Under the pieces are notes generated by a model. That model made no database searches, was not told the DNA's origin, and was given only the letters and a program-made list of their open reading frames with translations. A stretch of 64,000 nucleotides of DNA, from NCBI RefSeq assembly GCF_900078195.1, contig NZ_FJVE01000006.1, positions 498,501 through 562,500 of the forward strand, in the 5' to 3' direction. This stretch comes from Clostridium sp. Marseille-P299 (GTDB lineage: Bacteria; Bacillota; Clostridia; Lachnospirales; Lachnospiraceae). Position numbers and translations under genes: made by a program. Each line of letters begins with the position of its first letter. Positions within the stretch are counted from its first letter, which is position 1. Shown piece by piece: positions 1-8,958 of the stretch.

Positions 1-32
1 CTGACTTTTTGCAACTCGTTTTTTTCACTCAT
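1..32 (-). CDS. Start of a gene running off the left edge (partial)
   Basis: An ATG on the minus strand at 32 is preceded by an AAAGGTG ribosome-site-like sequence about 10 bases upstream, and the reading frame stays open to the window edge. Only about ten codons are visible (M-S-E-K-N-E-L-Q...), so no function can be given. It may be a real gene start or chance. Confidence 0.35.
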   Translation of the reverse strand, partial: MSEKNELQKV

Positions 33-505
33 TATGTATGCACCTTTTTCTTTCATAAATAATTGCTTTCATCATAACATATATAACTTGACCACAGTAT
101 GTCATATAATAAAGTATTAATAATCCACATTTTAAAACTGCCCGGCAAATTCAAATAGTAGATTTCTTAAACCATAATATCATAACAAAATTTATGTAAA
201 ATTAAGTGAAATATAAATACTAAGCATATTGTTTCTTTGGTGAGTTGCTTTACATTATATTATAGTAGATGATAATTTATCTAATTATACATTTCCTAAT
301 AAAGGAAGTCAACTTTGCGAAAGTGAGTTAATACTCAAAGTAGATGTGCATCTTGGCTTACAGACATGTTAACGGTTACTCGTTAATTTCTTCAAGTTAA
401 CGGTTATCATATCTGTTTTTTTCAAATATGCCAATATGAACAAGGCTAATCTCCGTACTAAAAAGGATGTTGCACATATGCAAACATGATTTTCAAGTAA
501 CAAAA

Positions 506-545
506 AAATCGCTAACCCTCAATTTATAAGGATTAGCGATTTCTT
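506..545. terminator. Stem-loop with T-tract
   Basis: A stem of about 14 bp with one mismatch (AAATCGCTAAC... pairing with ...GATTAGCGATTT) is flanked by an A-run and a T-rich run, so it could terminate transcription in both directions. The rest of the first 660 bases is AT-rich. It holds two copies of GTTAACGGTTA (about 367 and 396) and no gene I can support. Confidence 0.6.
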
Positions 546-550
546 TCATT

Positions 551-572
551 AAGCACGAGACGAGATTCGAAC
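551..572 (-). repeat. Copy of the tRNA-Gly 3' end (candidate attachment-site remnant)
   Basis: This 22-bp block matches the 3' end of tRNA-Gly at 1550-1571 with one mismatch and in the same orientation. It covers the T-loop GTTCGAATC and the 3' acceptor strand. Upstream of it on the minus strand is a CCACT/AGTGG stem with a 7-base loop resembling an anticodon arm (575-615), but no complete cloverleaf can be folded. Direct repeats of a tRNA 3' end are the usual scar of site-specific integration. Confidence 0.6.
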
Positions 573-667
573 AAGTCCCCGTACTCATAACCACTGATAA
601 ACAGTGGCTTTGCGACTTCTGTTATTTATCTGCACATACTAGCATACTGGCTACTGAAATTGATTTT

Positions 668-1313
668 TTAACCCTCTAGCATATACTTTCTTGTTTTTAC
701 AAAATATATTAGCCATAAAGTGATATACTTTAATGCTAGCCCAATGTACATTCCACCAATTCCTGCAATTACTAAAAATAAATAAATCCAAATCAGAGAT
801 AGCAGGGAAACTACAATTGAAGTTTTAAAAACAAACCTTTCATTATCAGTACCTTGTAAATAACTCTTATAAATCTGATAAAATATATTCATTATTTGCG
901 CAATTACTAAATAAATAATAAACCCTTTTGATATATCTATTGTTCGGTAATCAGAAACTATGAATCCCATTATTCTTTCAGGGAACATAATACAAATAAT
1001 ACTGATAAATGAAACTACAATTAATGACAACTGTATAGCCGCTTTTATTATAGGTTTTTTCAAACATTTCTTCATCTTGTCTTCCTGCCATATCTGCTGC
1101 CACAATATTATAAGCAACTGAAAATATTCCTAACGAACCTGTTATTGCAAAAATAACCGATGAAGCTATTCCAATTACTGCAAAACCGTTCGTTGAATAA
1201 TGGCCGATAATTGCTTTGTCAAGAATCTCAAATATACTTGTAACCAGGTAATTCATTAGTATTGGTAAGGATAATGAATTTATTATTTTAATATATTCAT
1301 TTTTTATTTTCAT
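668..1313 (-). pseudogene. MATE-family efflux pump remnant, frameshifted and half length
   Basis: The N-terminal frame (1313 to about 1060) reads like the first three membrane helices of a MATE (multidrug and toxin extrusion) transporter, with an SLPILMNYL start and an AADMAGRQDEE loop. The continuation (about 1060 to 668) is in another frame and reads as helices 4-6, ending at a stop after roughly 215 codons in total. A MATE protein is normally about 440-460 residues, so the C-terminal half is absent. The frames switch at a six-A run (plus strand 1055-1060). The remnant lies between the tRNA-Gly gene and the tRNA 3'-end copy at 551-572, which suggests it arrived with an integrated element. 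Confidence 0.75.
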
Positions 1314-1498
1314 TATTAATTCTCACTTTCATTTTACATTTCTAATTGAAAGAGAGAACAGATTTTTATTAAGCCTATTCTCTCAATAGGCTTAATACAT
1401 ACGCATCAATCATTTTACTTTGATACCTCCTTTACTTGTAAAATATTAATAATCCTTATGGATACCAGCACGTACTCAAGGATACTCATCAAACGAAA

Positions 1499-1543
1499 CG
1501 AAAAAACCTCAAAAACATCATATTTACTGATGTTTTTGAGGTA
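1499..1543 (-). terminator. Terminator of tRNA-Gly
   Basis: A perfect stem (ACCTCAAAAACATCA with its complement, 7-base loop) followed by TTTTTT on the minus strand lies directly after the 3' end of the tRNA. Confidence 0.85.
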
Positions 1544-1550
1544 TGTAAGA

Positions 1551-1622
1551 AGCACGAGACGGGATTCGAACCCGCGACCCTCGCCTTGGCAAGGCGATAC
1601 TCCACCACTGAGCCACTCGTGC
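1551..1622 (-). tRNA. tRNA-Gly (anticodon GCC)
   Basis: The minus strand folds as a full cloverleaf. The acceptor stem is GCACGAG/CTCGTGC, the anticodon stem TCGCC/GGCGA with loop TTGCCAA (anticodon GCC), and the T-arm carries GGTTCGAATCC. The discriminator is T and CCA is not encoded. A sigma-A promoter lies about 45 bases upstream and a terminator immediately downstream, so it is transcribed alone. Confidence 0.97.
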
Positions 1623-1663
1623 ATGTTTTTTTATTTTCTTTCGTTCTCTCAAACGCAAGATAG

Positions 1664-1692
1664 ATTATATATTATAAAAAACGTTTTGTCAA
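1664..1692 (-). promoter_or_regulatory. Sigma-A promoter of tRNA-Gly
   Basis: On the minus strand TTGACA (1692-1687) is separated by exactly 17 bp from TATAAT (1669-1664). Both hexamers are perfect consensus, as expected for a stable-RNA gene. Confidence 0.9.
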
Positions 1693-1770
1693 CACAAAAT
1701 ATAAAAAAATTTTAATTTAATACAAAAAAATATTTAAAATTCCAAACTTAGTAAATTACCAAACAATAAA

Positions 1771-1815
1771 ATAAACTGCCAAGACTATCTCAACGATTTT
1801 CACTTGGCAGTTTAC
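1771..1815. terminator. Stem-loop downstream of the NMO-family gene
   Basis: An 11-bp stem AAACTGCCAAG/CTTGGCAGTTT with a loop of about 20 bases lies just beyond the stop codon of the minus-strand gene at 1835 and is followed by T-rich sequence on that strand. Confidence 0.7.
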
Positions 1816-1834
1816 CTAAAAAACAATATACTTC

Positions 1835-2893
1835 TTATCCCATAACCAATTCTTGCATCAACTTCTTAACAGTAGTCATCTCTTTTAATCGATATACCTC
1901 TGCTCCACAGAATAATAAGGCATTATCAACATTTCCTTTCACTGCATTAATTAACGCTTTCGTAATACAGTATGGTGTATTGGATGGATTACAGCTAATA
2001 ATACAACGTAAGCATCGATCAATCTTTTCACGCTCATTTTTCAATTTTTCTAAAAATTGATTGTGTATCGCTCTTCCAGGCATTCCTACTGGGCTAACAA
2101 CAATCTCAATATCTTCTTTATTTGCTTTCAAATATTCATCTTTATAAGCTTGTGCTGCATCACATTCTTCTGTTACAACAAAACGAGAAGCAACTTGAAC
2201 GCCATCCGCACCAAGAGATAGACAATGAACGATATCATTATGATCAAAAACGCCACCGGCAACAATCACTGGTATATCTACTTGATATTTTTCTTCATAT
2301 GTCTTTTTACATTCGATAATCTTCTTAATCTCTTCATCATAATTAAGTGTATCGATTCCATTCAGCTCATCCAAAGAAAATCCTAAATGTCCACCAGCTT
2401 TTGGTCCTTCAATTACCAAGAAATCAGCGGTTCTATGATATTTTCTATCCCACATTTTTAAAATAACATTGGCAGCTTTTTCGCTAGAAACGATTGGTGC
2501 TATCTTTGTCTCATAACCTTTTACATACTCTGGCAAAGAAATAGGGAGTCCTGCGCCTGAAATAATAACGTCTGCACCACTTTTAGCTGATCCAATAACA
2601 TACTCTTTATAATTTTGACAAGCAACCATGATATTAACACCAATAATCCCATTCCCAGAGATTTCTTTTGCTTTCTTTATATGCTTATCGATTGCTCGAA
2701 GATTCGCATTCACTGGATCCGTATAAAAGTCTTCTTCATCAAAACCAATCTGAGCCGTTGATATTATGCCAATACCGCCTTCTTTTGCTACATTACCTGC
2801 AAGTCGACTTAGACTAACACCGACACCCATACCTCCTTGAATAATAGGAAATTTAGCTTTTAAATTACCAATAACTAGTGGTTTTAATTCCAT
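1835..2893 (-). CDS. Nitronate monooxygenase / FabK-like FMN enzyme
   Basis: A TIM-barrel flavoprotein of the 2-nitropropane dioxygenase superfamily (352 aa). The N-terminus has IIQGGMGVGVSLS (FMN site). The middle has ISGAGLPISLP, a GPKAGGHLGF segment carrying the conserved His, and VIVAGGVFD plus LGADGVQVASRFV, which hold the FMN phosphate. Family members oxidise nitronates or, in FabK, reduce enoyl-ACP; the sequence alone does not decide which. The C-terminus has a four-cysteine segment (CLRCIISC...C) seen in the clostridial subgroup. I place the start at ATG 2893 because AAGGAG lies 8 bases upstream; an upstream in-frame GTG at 2911 overlaps that ribosome site. The gene is monocistronic, with a stem-loop downstream. 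Confidence 0.88.
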   Translation of the reverse strand: MELKPLVIGNLKAKFPIIQGGMGVGVSLSRLAGNVAKEGGIGIISTAQIGFDEEDFYTDPVNANLRAIDKHIKKAKEISGNGIIGVNIMVACQNYKEYVIGSAKSGADVIISGAGLPISLPEYVKGYETKIAPIVSSEKAANVILKMWDRKYHRTADFLVIEGPKAGGHLGFSLDELNGIDTLNYDEEIKKIIECKKTYEEKYQVDIPVIVAGGVFDHNDIVHCLSLGADGVQVASRFVVTEECDAAQAYKDEYLKANKEDIEIVVSPVGMPGRAIHNQFLEKLKNEREKIDRCLRCIISCNPSNTPYCITKALINAVKGNVDNALLFCGAEVYRLKEMTTVKKLMQELVMG

Positions 2894-3119
2894 GATAACT
2901 CTCCTTTTCACAATTACGTATTAAATATATAAAAGTTTTACGATGCATCTTAAACTATTTGTTTTAAACTGTAATGGACGCAATCCAATAATCCGAAAAG
3001 CTTTTCTACCATATTACACCAACAAGGTTGTTATGTCAATATCTTTTAGTGTTGATATCTTCATTTATTGGTTTGTATATCATTATAATATAGTTATTGT
3101 TACTATGTAAATGATTTAT

Positions 3120-3182
3120 TATTACTATGTTTATTACTACGTTTATAATTACTAAGTTTTTAATTACTAAGTTTTTAATTAA
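3120..3182. repeat. Degenerate TTATTACTA/TTAATTACTAAG repeats in AT-rich spacer
   Basis: Between the genes at 2893 and 3353 the DNA is low-complexity, with several diverged copies of a unit like ATTACTAAGTTTTTA. It contains no credible coding sequence. Other contents of this spacer are the two hairpins listed separately. Confidence 0.5.
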
Positions 3183-3239
3183 CACACTTTGGCTTAATGT
3201 ACTAAAACCTCCCTTGTACCTTAGTAGCAAATAATCAGG

Positions 3240-3266
3240 ACCACCGGCTTAGCTGGTGGTTTATTT
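3240..3266 (+). terminator. Compact hairpin ACCACCGGC/GCTGGTGGT with TTATTTT
   Basis: A 9-bp stem with one mismatch and a 3-base loop is followed by TTATTTT. Nothing transcribed rightward ends here, so it is an orphan terminator or the end hairpin of a lost IS200/IS605-like element. That second reading is from memory of such ends and is unproven. Confidence 0.45.
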
Positions 3267-3281
3267 TCATTGCAATACAAA

Positions 3282-3329
3282 AAAAGACTGATTTAAAATA
3301 CTTAAATAAGCATTTTAAATCAGCCTTTT
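3282..3329. terminator. Bidirectional terminator after the nitroreductase gene
   Basis: A stem of about 20 bp (AAAGACTGATTTAAAAT... with ...ATTTTAAATCAGCCTTTT) is bounded by A-run and T-run and lies 20 bases beyond the stop of the minus-strand gene at 3353. Confidence 0.8.
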
Positions 3330-3352
3330 CTAATCTATCGTATTAATTTTAC

Positions 3353-4132
3353 TTAAAATATCTTTTCCTTTAAAACAACTGTAGTAATATACTCATTATT
3401 ACGGAAGTTTTTCTCTTTAAAACTATCTACCAATATAAAACTGTCACTCAACCAAAGTTCTTCTGCTGCTTGTGATACATTGGCTAACATTACACCAATA
3501 TCCAGAAGCTTTATATCATTTAGCACAGCACTAAAAATTCGAGCTTTTTTACAAAATACGTGAATACGATTTTTGTAAACTACAAATCTCCATGGTTGAC
3601 TATTAAAAGCAGAAGGTGAATATATTCCGGCACTTATTAATGTCTTCATAAGATCATCTACTTCTTCTTTATAAACCGTAAGGCGTTCTTCACTAAGTCG
3701 ACTTGCCTTTTCTGGTACACGATAAATATCTTTTGGAGATTTTCCAAAAGCAATCGCAATTACAAAATCATATTTCAACTTTGATTTTAATTTTGACTTC
3801 GGCTTTATCGCCCCTTGATAACAAGTGCCAATGTTCATAGCAGTAAGGTACAAAACCATTTGCTGCATAATAAATCCAGCATTGATTAAATAATCTTGTT
3901 TAAATTCTGAGGTTAAAATTAGATAATACGGTGCCTTTACTTGAAAAGCTCCACCTAGCCCACCATCTTCTTTTAAATTGTCCACAATCTTAAGTTCATA
4001 TTCAATGTTGTCTCGATAGGCCCTTAAAGATTTCATGAAATTCTCAATATGCGCTAGAGTTTTTTCCTCCAAAGGTTCCATATTATAGCTTCTGACCGAT
4101 CTTCTCTGATAGATTGCTTCATATAGGTTCAT
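3353..4132 (-). CDS. Nitroreductase-family flavoprotein
   Basis: A 259-aa protein of the FMN nitroreductase superfamily, in the subgroup annotated as putative TM-nitroreductase. The N-terminal YQRRSVRSY is the FMN-phosphate-binding segment, and SPSAFNSQPWRFVV near residue 175 is the second conserved segment. In related clostridial proteins the domain is circularly arranged like this. The start ATG at 4132 follows GGAGG that lies inside the last codons of the upstream AraC gene (6 bp between them), so the two are translated from one message. The substrate is unknown. Control by the adjacent AraC regulator is an inference from position. Confidence 0.85.
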   Translation of the reverse strand: MNLYEAIYQRRSVRSYNMEPLEEKTLAHIENFMKSLRAYRDNIEYELKIVDNLKEDGGLGGAFQVKAPYYLILTSEFKQDYLINAGFIMQQMVLYLTAMNIGTCYQGAIKPKSKLKSKLKYDFVIAIAFGKSPKDIYRVPEKASRLSEERLTVYKEEVDDLMKTLISAGIYSPSAFNSQPWRFVVYKNRIHVFCKKARIFSAVLNDIKLLDIGVMLANVSQAAEELWLSDSFILVDSFKEKNFRNNEYITTVVLKEKIF

Positions 4133-4138
4133 ATAAAA

Positions 4139-5014
4139 TTATGCCTCCTGCTCCAATAGCTTCCTTCTATAGTGTAATGGGGAAATACCATAATATTTTT
4201 TAAACAATTTACTAAAATGATAAACATCCTCATATCCCACTTCGTTTGCAATATTCTTTATACTACCATTCCTATCATTTTTCAATATCTCTTTTGCTTT
4301 TTCTAAGCGAATTTTAATTAGGTAGTTAATTGGTGATTCGCCTGTTTCCTCTTTAAAAATCTTTGATATGTATACTGGGCTTAGATACATATTATGAGCT
4401 ATTTGGTCCAGTGATATTTTTTGTTCATAATTTTCTGATAAATAATTGATAATTCGTTTTACAGCATAGCTTTTATTATAAGTTTCAAAGTTGCATCCTA
4501 ACTGCTTTATTTTTGGAGCTTCAACTATCTCCCTTACAATTATAAGCAGTATCTGCATCAAATGTGCCTTTAACATAAAATATTTTCCGATTTGACCGGA
4601 CTCATTTTCTGCTAACATATCATAGCACTTTTTATTCACTTCTTGCTTTGCTTCTGTGTTCAAATGGACTACATGTTCTCCATTTGGTAAATCAATTGAA
4701 TTTGGTGCCATATTTTTAAAATGTACATCCGTAAATCCAGTAAAAAATTCTACAGTCGGCTCTTGGCCTTCTATCATTAGATTTTGATGATGTACACCTG
4801 CGTTACATATAATCATATCTCCAGCTTCTACATCATATATCTTACCCTCTACTAAGTATCTTCCTTTTCCTGATAAAATATAAGTAAGTTCTGTAAAATC
4901 TGTATGTGCATGATATGCAGATTCTTTTATCATGCGCAATTTACTAGCAAATAATACTGTTGGATTAAAATCATTATAAGTTAAATCAAATTGACAGTCA
5001 CACAATTTTAACAC
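4139..5014 (-). CDS. AraC-family transcriptional regulator
   Basis: A 291-aa regulator. The N-terminal cupin ligand-binding domain shows HAHTDFTELTYILSG near residue 35 and EAGDMIICNAGVHH near residue 65. The C-terminal half has the paired helix-turn-helix of the AraC family (ISLDQIAHNMYLSPVYISKIFK and IKNIANEVGYEDVYHFSKLFKK) and ends in ISPLHYRR. The cupin arrangement usually senses a small molecule such as a sugar. The start is uncertain: GTG 5014 after AGGAAG, or TTG 5005 after GAGGTG. It precedes the nitroreductase gene, 6 bp away, and probably controls it. The 390-bp AT-rich gap to the divergent ABC genes would hold both promoters; I could not fix them. Confidence 0.92.
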   Translation of the reverse strand: MLKLCDCQFDLTYNDFNPTVLFASKLRMIKESAYHAHTDFTELTYILSGKGRYLVEGKIYDVEAGDMIICNAGVHHQNLMIEGQEPTVEFFTGFTDVHFKNMAPNSIDLPNGEHVVHLNTEAKQEVNKKCYDMLAENESGQIGKYFMLKAHLMQILLIIVREIVEAPKIKQLGCNFETYNKSYAVKRIINYLSENYEQKISLDQIAHNMYLSPVYISKIFKEETGESPINYLIKIRLEKAKEILKNDRNGSIKNIANEVGYEDVYHFSKLFKKYYGISPLHYRRKLLEQEA

Positions 5015-5401
5015 CTCATACTTCCTATCTTTGAAGTTCTATATTTTGGTACTAATATCGTTAATTATAAAGTTCAATTGATCAAGCAAATAAATCGATG
5101 TACTTTACGAACTTACTATATTATACCATAAATATTTACATTCATCACATAATAATTAAAAATTTTAAAGAAATCGAATTATATCGTATTTTGCTATATT
5201 TTCTATTTTTTTACTTATTTTCGAACAAATATTCGATTATAGGATATGACATCACATGAATAACAATATACATTTTATTTTAAAATAAGGCCTATATAAT
5301 TATCATGCAATATAAATTCTGGTATGTGTATCAAATAAAGCTTTGTTACAAGAACCACCCCTGAAATCCAGAGTTAAGACTGATTACGAGGAGGATCTAT
5401 C

Positions 5402-7159
5402 ATGACTGCCATGCAGTGGTTTTTTTCATTTTTGAAAAAATACAAACGAAACATAATTTTTGCTCTATTCTTAGTAACTATCGTCTCATTACTTGCGATT
5501 GTTAACCCTTATATTTCAGGAATCATCGTAGATGACGTTATTGAGGGTGGTAAATATGACCTACTACTAAAATTAGTAATGATTTTAATTACAACAACCC
5601 TACTTCGCTCTGTTTTAAAATATACATATCTCTATATTTTCGAGATTTCTTCACAGCGAATGCTATATACATTAAGGGACCATGTGTATCGTCGTTTGTT
5701 ACAACAAGACTTCACATTTTACAACAAAAACCGTACGGGCGATTTGATGTCAAGACAAACTGGCGATATGGATGCAATTAGGCATTTTGTTGCATTTGTA
5801 ATCTATAATATATATGAAAATATTTTACTTTTTATATTCGCTGTTATCATGATATTTACCGTTGATTATCGATTGGCTTTGTGCATGATTGCTGTTGTCC
5901 CACTTACCATATTTACAACAAAAAAACAATTAACTGCAATTAAGCCTGCATTCCATAATATTAGAAAACAATTTTCTAGCCTAAATACTTTTGTTCAAGA
6001 AAATGTAAGTGGAAATCGTGTGGTAAAGGCATTTGCAAAAGAAGATTATGAAATAGAAAAGTTTAAAAAAGAAAATGATGGATATCGCAATGCAGAATTA
6101 ACTGCAACTAGTATGTGGAGAAAATACGTACCTGTATTTGAATTCTTAGCAAGTTTTTCCACTTTTATTCTATACTTAGTTGGTGGACTTATGGTAGTGA
6201 ATGGTTCAATTACTCTAGGAAAATTAGTTACTGTAAGCGGGTATTTGTGGATGCTTAATAATCCACTTCGTATGGCTGGCTGGCTAGCCAATGATTATCA
6301 AAGATTTGTAACAAGTGTAGAAAAAATTTATTCCACAATTAGTGTAGAGCCAAGTATAAAAGAGCCTCCTTCCCCTTATGAGGTTAAGAAATTAGCTGGT
6401 GATATTGAATTTAAACATGTTTCTTATCACGCCGATGATGACATTATTTTAAAGGACATTAATTTTAAAGTAAAAGCTGGTCAAACCGTTGGTATTATAG
6501 GTGCAACTGGTTCTGGTAAGTCTACATTGATGAATTTACTATGTCGTTTCTATGATGTAACTGGCGGTGAAATCTTAATTGATAATGTTGATGTTAAAAA
6601 CTATGACTTATACTGCTTGCGTAACAATATCGGTATGGCAATGCAAGATGTATTTTTATTCTCCGATACCATTGAAGGTAATATTGCTTATGGTAACCCT
6701 CACGCAAGTTTTGAAGAGGTAAAGCAAGCAGCACTCATTGCAAATGCCGATGATTTTATCAAAGAAACACCAGATGGCTATGACACCATTGTTGGCGAAC
6801 GTGGTATGGGACTTTCTGGCGGTCAAAAGCAACGAATTTCTCTAGCTAGAGCTTTATTAAAAGATCCATCCATTGTTATTTTAGATGATACTACCTCAGC
6901 AGTTGATATGGAGACAGAATCCCATATCCAAGGTGCTTTAAAAAATCTTTCTGGAAGTCGTACTGTGTTTTTAATTGCCCATAGAATTTCATCGATCAAA
7001 GATGCCGACCTTATATTAGTCCTTGATAATGGAAGAATTTTAGAGTCAGGAACGCATAACGAATTATTAGAGATGAACGGTTACTATGCAACTGTGTTCC
7101 ATCACCAATATGGAGAATTTAATCAAATCAAAGAAGCACGTAAGAAAGGAGTCCGCTAA
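5402..7159 (+). CDS. ABC exporter, half-transporter 1 (degenerate-site subunit)
   Basis: A 585-aa ABC-B type exporter: six membrane helices (residues about 15-300), then an ATPase domain. Walker A is GATGSGKST (about 366-374), the signature LSGGQ (about 470) is canonical, and the switch His is in IAHR. Walker B reads ILDDTTSAVD, so the catalytic Glu is replaced by Asp. That is the mark of the degenerate-site subunit in heterodimeric exporters such as BmrCD, LmrCD and TM287/288. The start ATG follows GAGGAGG by 7 bases. The partner gene starts 2 bases after the stop. Likely an exporter of drugs, lipids or peptides; the substrate cannot be told from sequence. Confidence 0.93.
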   Translation: MTAMQWFFSFLKKYKRNIIFALFLVTIVSLLAIVNPYISGIIVDDVIEGGKYDLLLKLVMILITTTLLRSVLKYTYLYIFEISSQRMLYTLRDHVYRRLLQQDFTFYNKNRTGDLMSRQTGDMDAIRHFVAFVIYNIYENILLFIFAVIMIFTVDYRLALCMIAVVPLTIFTTKKQLTAIKPAFHNIRKQFSSLNTFVQENVSGNRVVKAFAKEDYEIEKFKKENDGYRNAELTATSMWRKYVPVFEFLASFSTFILYLVGGLMVVNGSITLGKLVTVSGYLWMLNNPLRMAGWLANDYQRFVTSVEKIYSTISVEPSIKEPPSPYEVKKLAGDIEFKHVSYHADDDIILKDINFKVKAGQTVGIIGATGSGKSTLMNLLCRFYDVTGGEILIDNVDVKNYDLYCLRNNIGMAMQDVFLFSDTIEGNIAYGNPHASFEEVKQAALIANADDFIKETPDGYDTIVGERGMGLSGGQKQRISLARALLKDPSIVILDDTTSAVDMETESHIQGALKNLSGSRTVFLIAHRISSIKDADLILVLDNGRILESGTHNELLEMNGYYATVFHHQYGEFNQIKEARKKGVR

Positions 7160-7161
7160 TC

Positions 7162-8958
7162 ATGGCTAGAAATAAATATGATATTGATGAAACACTACAA
7201 TCCGAATTTAGTGTTGCTCATTTAAAACGGCTTGGTTCTTATATTAGACCATATCGTAAAGATATGGTGATTACAATTGTCATGATGCTCATTTCTAGTG
7301 CCCTTGGAATGCTTACACCTAAAATTCTAATGACAATTGTTGATGATTACATACCAAATAAAAACACACGTGGCATTGTCGCAATCAGCTTTTTACTACT
7401 GGCAATATACCTCGTTATTGTTATAATACTCCGTATGAAAATAACAATTACTGCAAGGCTTGGTCAAAATATCATTCATCAAATTAGAAGCGATATCTTT
7501 AATCATCTACAGGAGCTTCCCTTCTCCTATTACGATGACCGACCACATGGTAAAATACAAGTACGTGTAGTTAATTATGTAAACAGTTTAAGTGACCTTT
7601 TAAGTAATGGTATCGTAAATACAATCACTGAGTTATTTAGCTTGTTCTTCATTGTTGGATTTATGCTTTCCATCAGCGTTCGTTTAACGCTTATTTGTAT
7701 GGTTGGTTTGCCATTACTCATGATTCTAATATTTATTATAAAGAAAAAACAGCGTGTTGCCTGGCAAATATCTAGTAATAAGTCATCAAACTTAAATGCC
7801 TACATCGCTGAAAGTATTAACGGAATTCGCGTGACTCAGAGTTTTGTTAGAGAACAAGAAAATATAAAGATATTTAATAATTTAAGTAGCAATTATAGTG
7901 TTGCTTGGATGAATGCTGTAAAGTTAAACTTTCTACTTTGGCCTGCCATTGATAATATTTCAACTTGGACGACATCTGCAATCTATGTTCTTGGTGTTTC
8001 TTGGATTAGTAATGGAATAGCAGGAATTACAACAGGTGCGTTGGTAGCTTTTACAGGCTATATCGGAAGGTTTTGGGCACCGATTAATACCCTGGCTAGC
8101 TTTTATAATTCCTTATTAACTGCAATGTCGTATCTTGAAAGAATATTTGAAACAATTGATGAGCCAGTATTAGTTAAGGATAGAGAAGATGCTACTATTA
8201 TGCCTCCAATTGTTGGAGAAGTAGAATTTAAACATGTCTTCTTTAGCTATGAAGATGGAATTAAAATCTTAAATGATGTAAGCTTTCATGTAAATCCTGG
8301 GGAAACCTTTGCACTCGTTGGTCCAACCGGTGCAGGTAAGTCCACAATCATTAATTTAATAAGCCGTTTTTATAATATCGATTCTGGTGAACTATTAATT
8401 GATGGTATTGATATTAATAGCGTCACAATTCGTTCCTTACGTAAGCAAATGGGTGTAATGCTTCAAGATAGTTTCATCTTCTCTGGAACTATTATGGATA
8501 ATATCCGTTATGGTAAATTAGATGCAACGGACGAAGAAGTTATCCTTGCTGCAAAAACAGTTTGTGCCCATGATTTTATTATGAATTTAGAGAATGGCTA
8601 CCATACAGAAGTAAACGAACGTGGTTCAAGACTTTCTGCTGGACAGCGACAATTGATATCCTTTGCAAGAGCACTACTAGCAGATCCTAAAATATTGATC
8701 CTTGATGAGGCTACTTCAAGTATTGATACGGAAACTGAAATTCTTTTACAAGAGGGACTTGCAAAGCTGTTAAAGAATCGTACTTCTTTTATTATCGCCC
8801 ATCGCTTATCTACAATTAAAAACTCAAACTGTATTTTGTACATTGATGGTGGTAATATATCTGAAATGGGTAACCATGAAACCTTAATGGAAAAAAAAGG
8901 TCAATATTACGAGCTTTATATGTCTCAGTATAATTTTTTAGAAGATGAGGCTATTTAG
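7162..8958 (+). CDS. ABC exporter, half-transporter 2 (catalytic-site subunit)
   Basis: A 598-aa partner of the preceding gene, with a six-helix membrane domain (residues about 35-330). The ATPase domain has Walker A GPTGAGKST (about 386), Walker B ILDEATSSID with the catalytic Glu kept, and IAHR with the switch His. Its signature is LSAGQ rather than LSGGQ. In a head-to-tail dimer that non-canonical signature faces the other subunit's Asp-containing Walker B, giving one weak and one full ATP site. The last codons and the stop lie inside a 17-bp tandem repeat. A GTCCGC-flanked AAAGGAG inside the end of gene 1 provides the ribosome site, so the pair is coupled. Confidence 0.93.
   Translation: MARNKYDIDETLQSEFSVAHLKRLGSYIRPYRKDMVITIVMMLISSALGMLTPKILMTIVDDYIPNKNTRGIVAISFLLLAIYLVIVIILRMKITITARLGQNIIHQIRSDIFNHLQELPFSYYDDRPHGKIQVRVVNYVNSLSDLLSNGIVNTITELFSLFFIVGFMLSISVRLTLICMVGLPLLMILIFIIKKKQRVAWQISSNKSSNLNAYIAESINGIRVTQSFVREQENIKIFNNLSSNYSVAWMNAVKLNFLLWPAIDNISTWTTSAIYVLGVSWISNGIAGITTGALVAFTGYIGRFWAPINTLASFYNSLLTAMSYLERIFETIDEPVLVKDREDATIMPPIVGEVEFKHVFFSYEDGIKILNDVSFHVNPGETFALVGPTGAGKSTIINLISRFYNIDSGELLIDGIDINSVTIRSLRKQMGVMLQDSFIFSGTIMDNIRYGKLDATDEEVILAAKTVCAHDFIMNLENGYHTEVNERGSRLSAGQRQLISFARALLADPKILILDEATSSIDTETEILLQEGLAKLLKNRTSFIIAHRLSTIKNSNCILYIDGGNISEMGNHETLMEKKGQYYELYMSQYNFLEDEAI

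Noticed and set aside
576..640. A second, suppressor-like tRNA with anticodon TTA
   Set aside because: An anticodon-arm-like hairpin and a T-loop are present, but the 5' acceptor strand and D-arm cannot be found and the T-stem pairs poorly. It is treated as a remnant.
1458..1715. 85-codon frame across tRNA-Gly
   Set aside because: It covers the tRNA gene and its terminator, so it is not a protein gene.
2894..2911. Upstream GTG start for the NMO-family gene
   Set aside because: The codons would include the ribosome site AAGGAG itself; ATG 2893 is correctly spaced from it.
3036..3230. 64-codon Ile/Val/Asn-rich frame
   Set aside because: It is a translation of the AT-rich degenerate repeats, without a ribosome site or any recognisable protein pattern.
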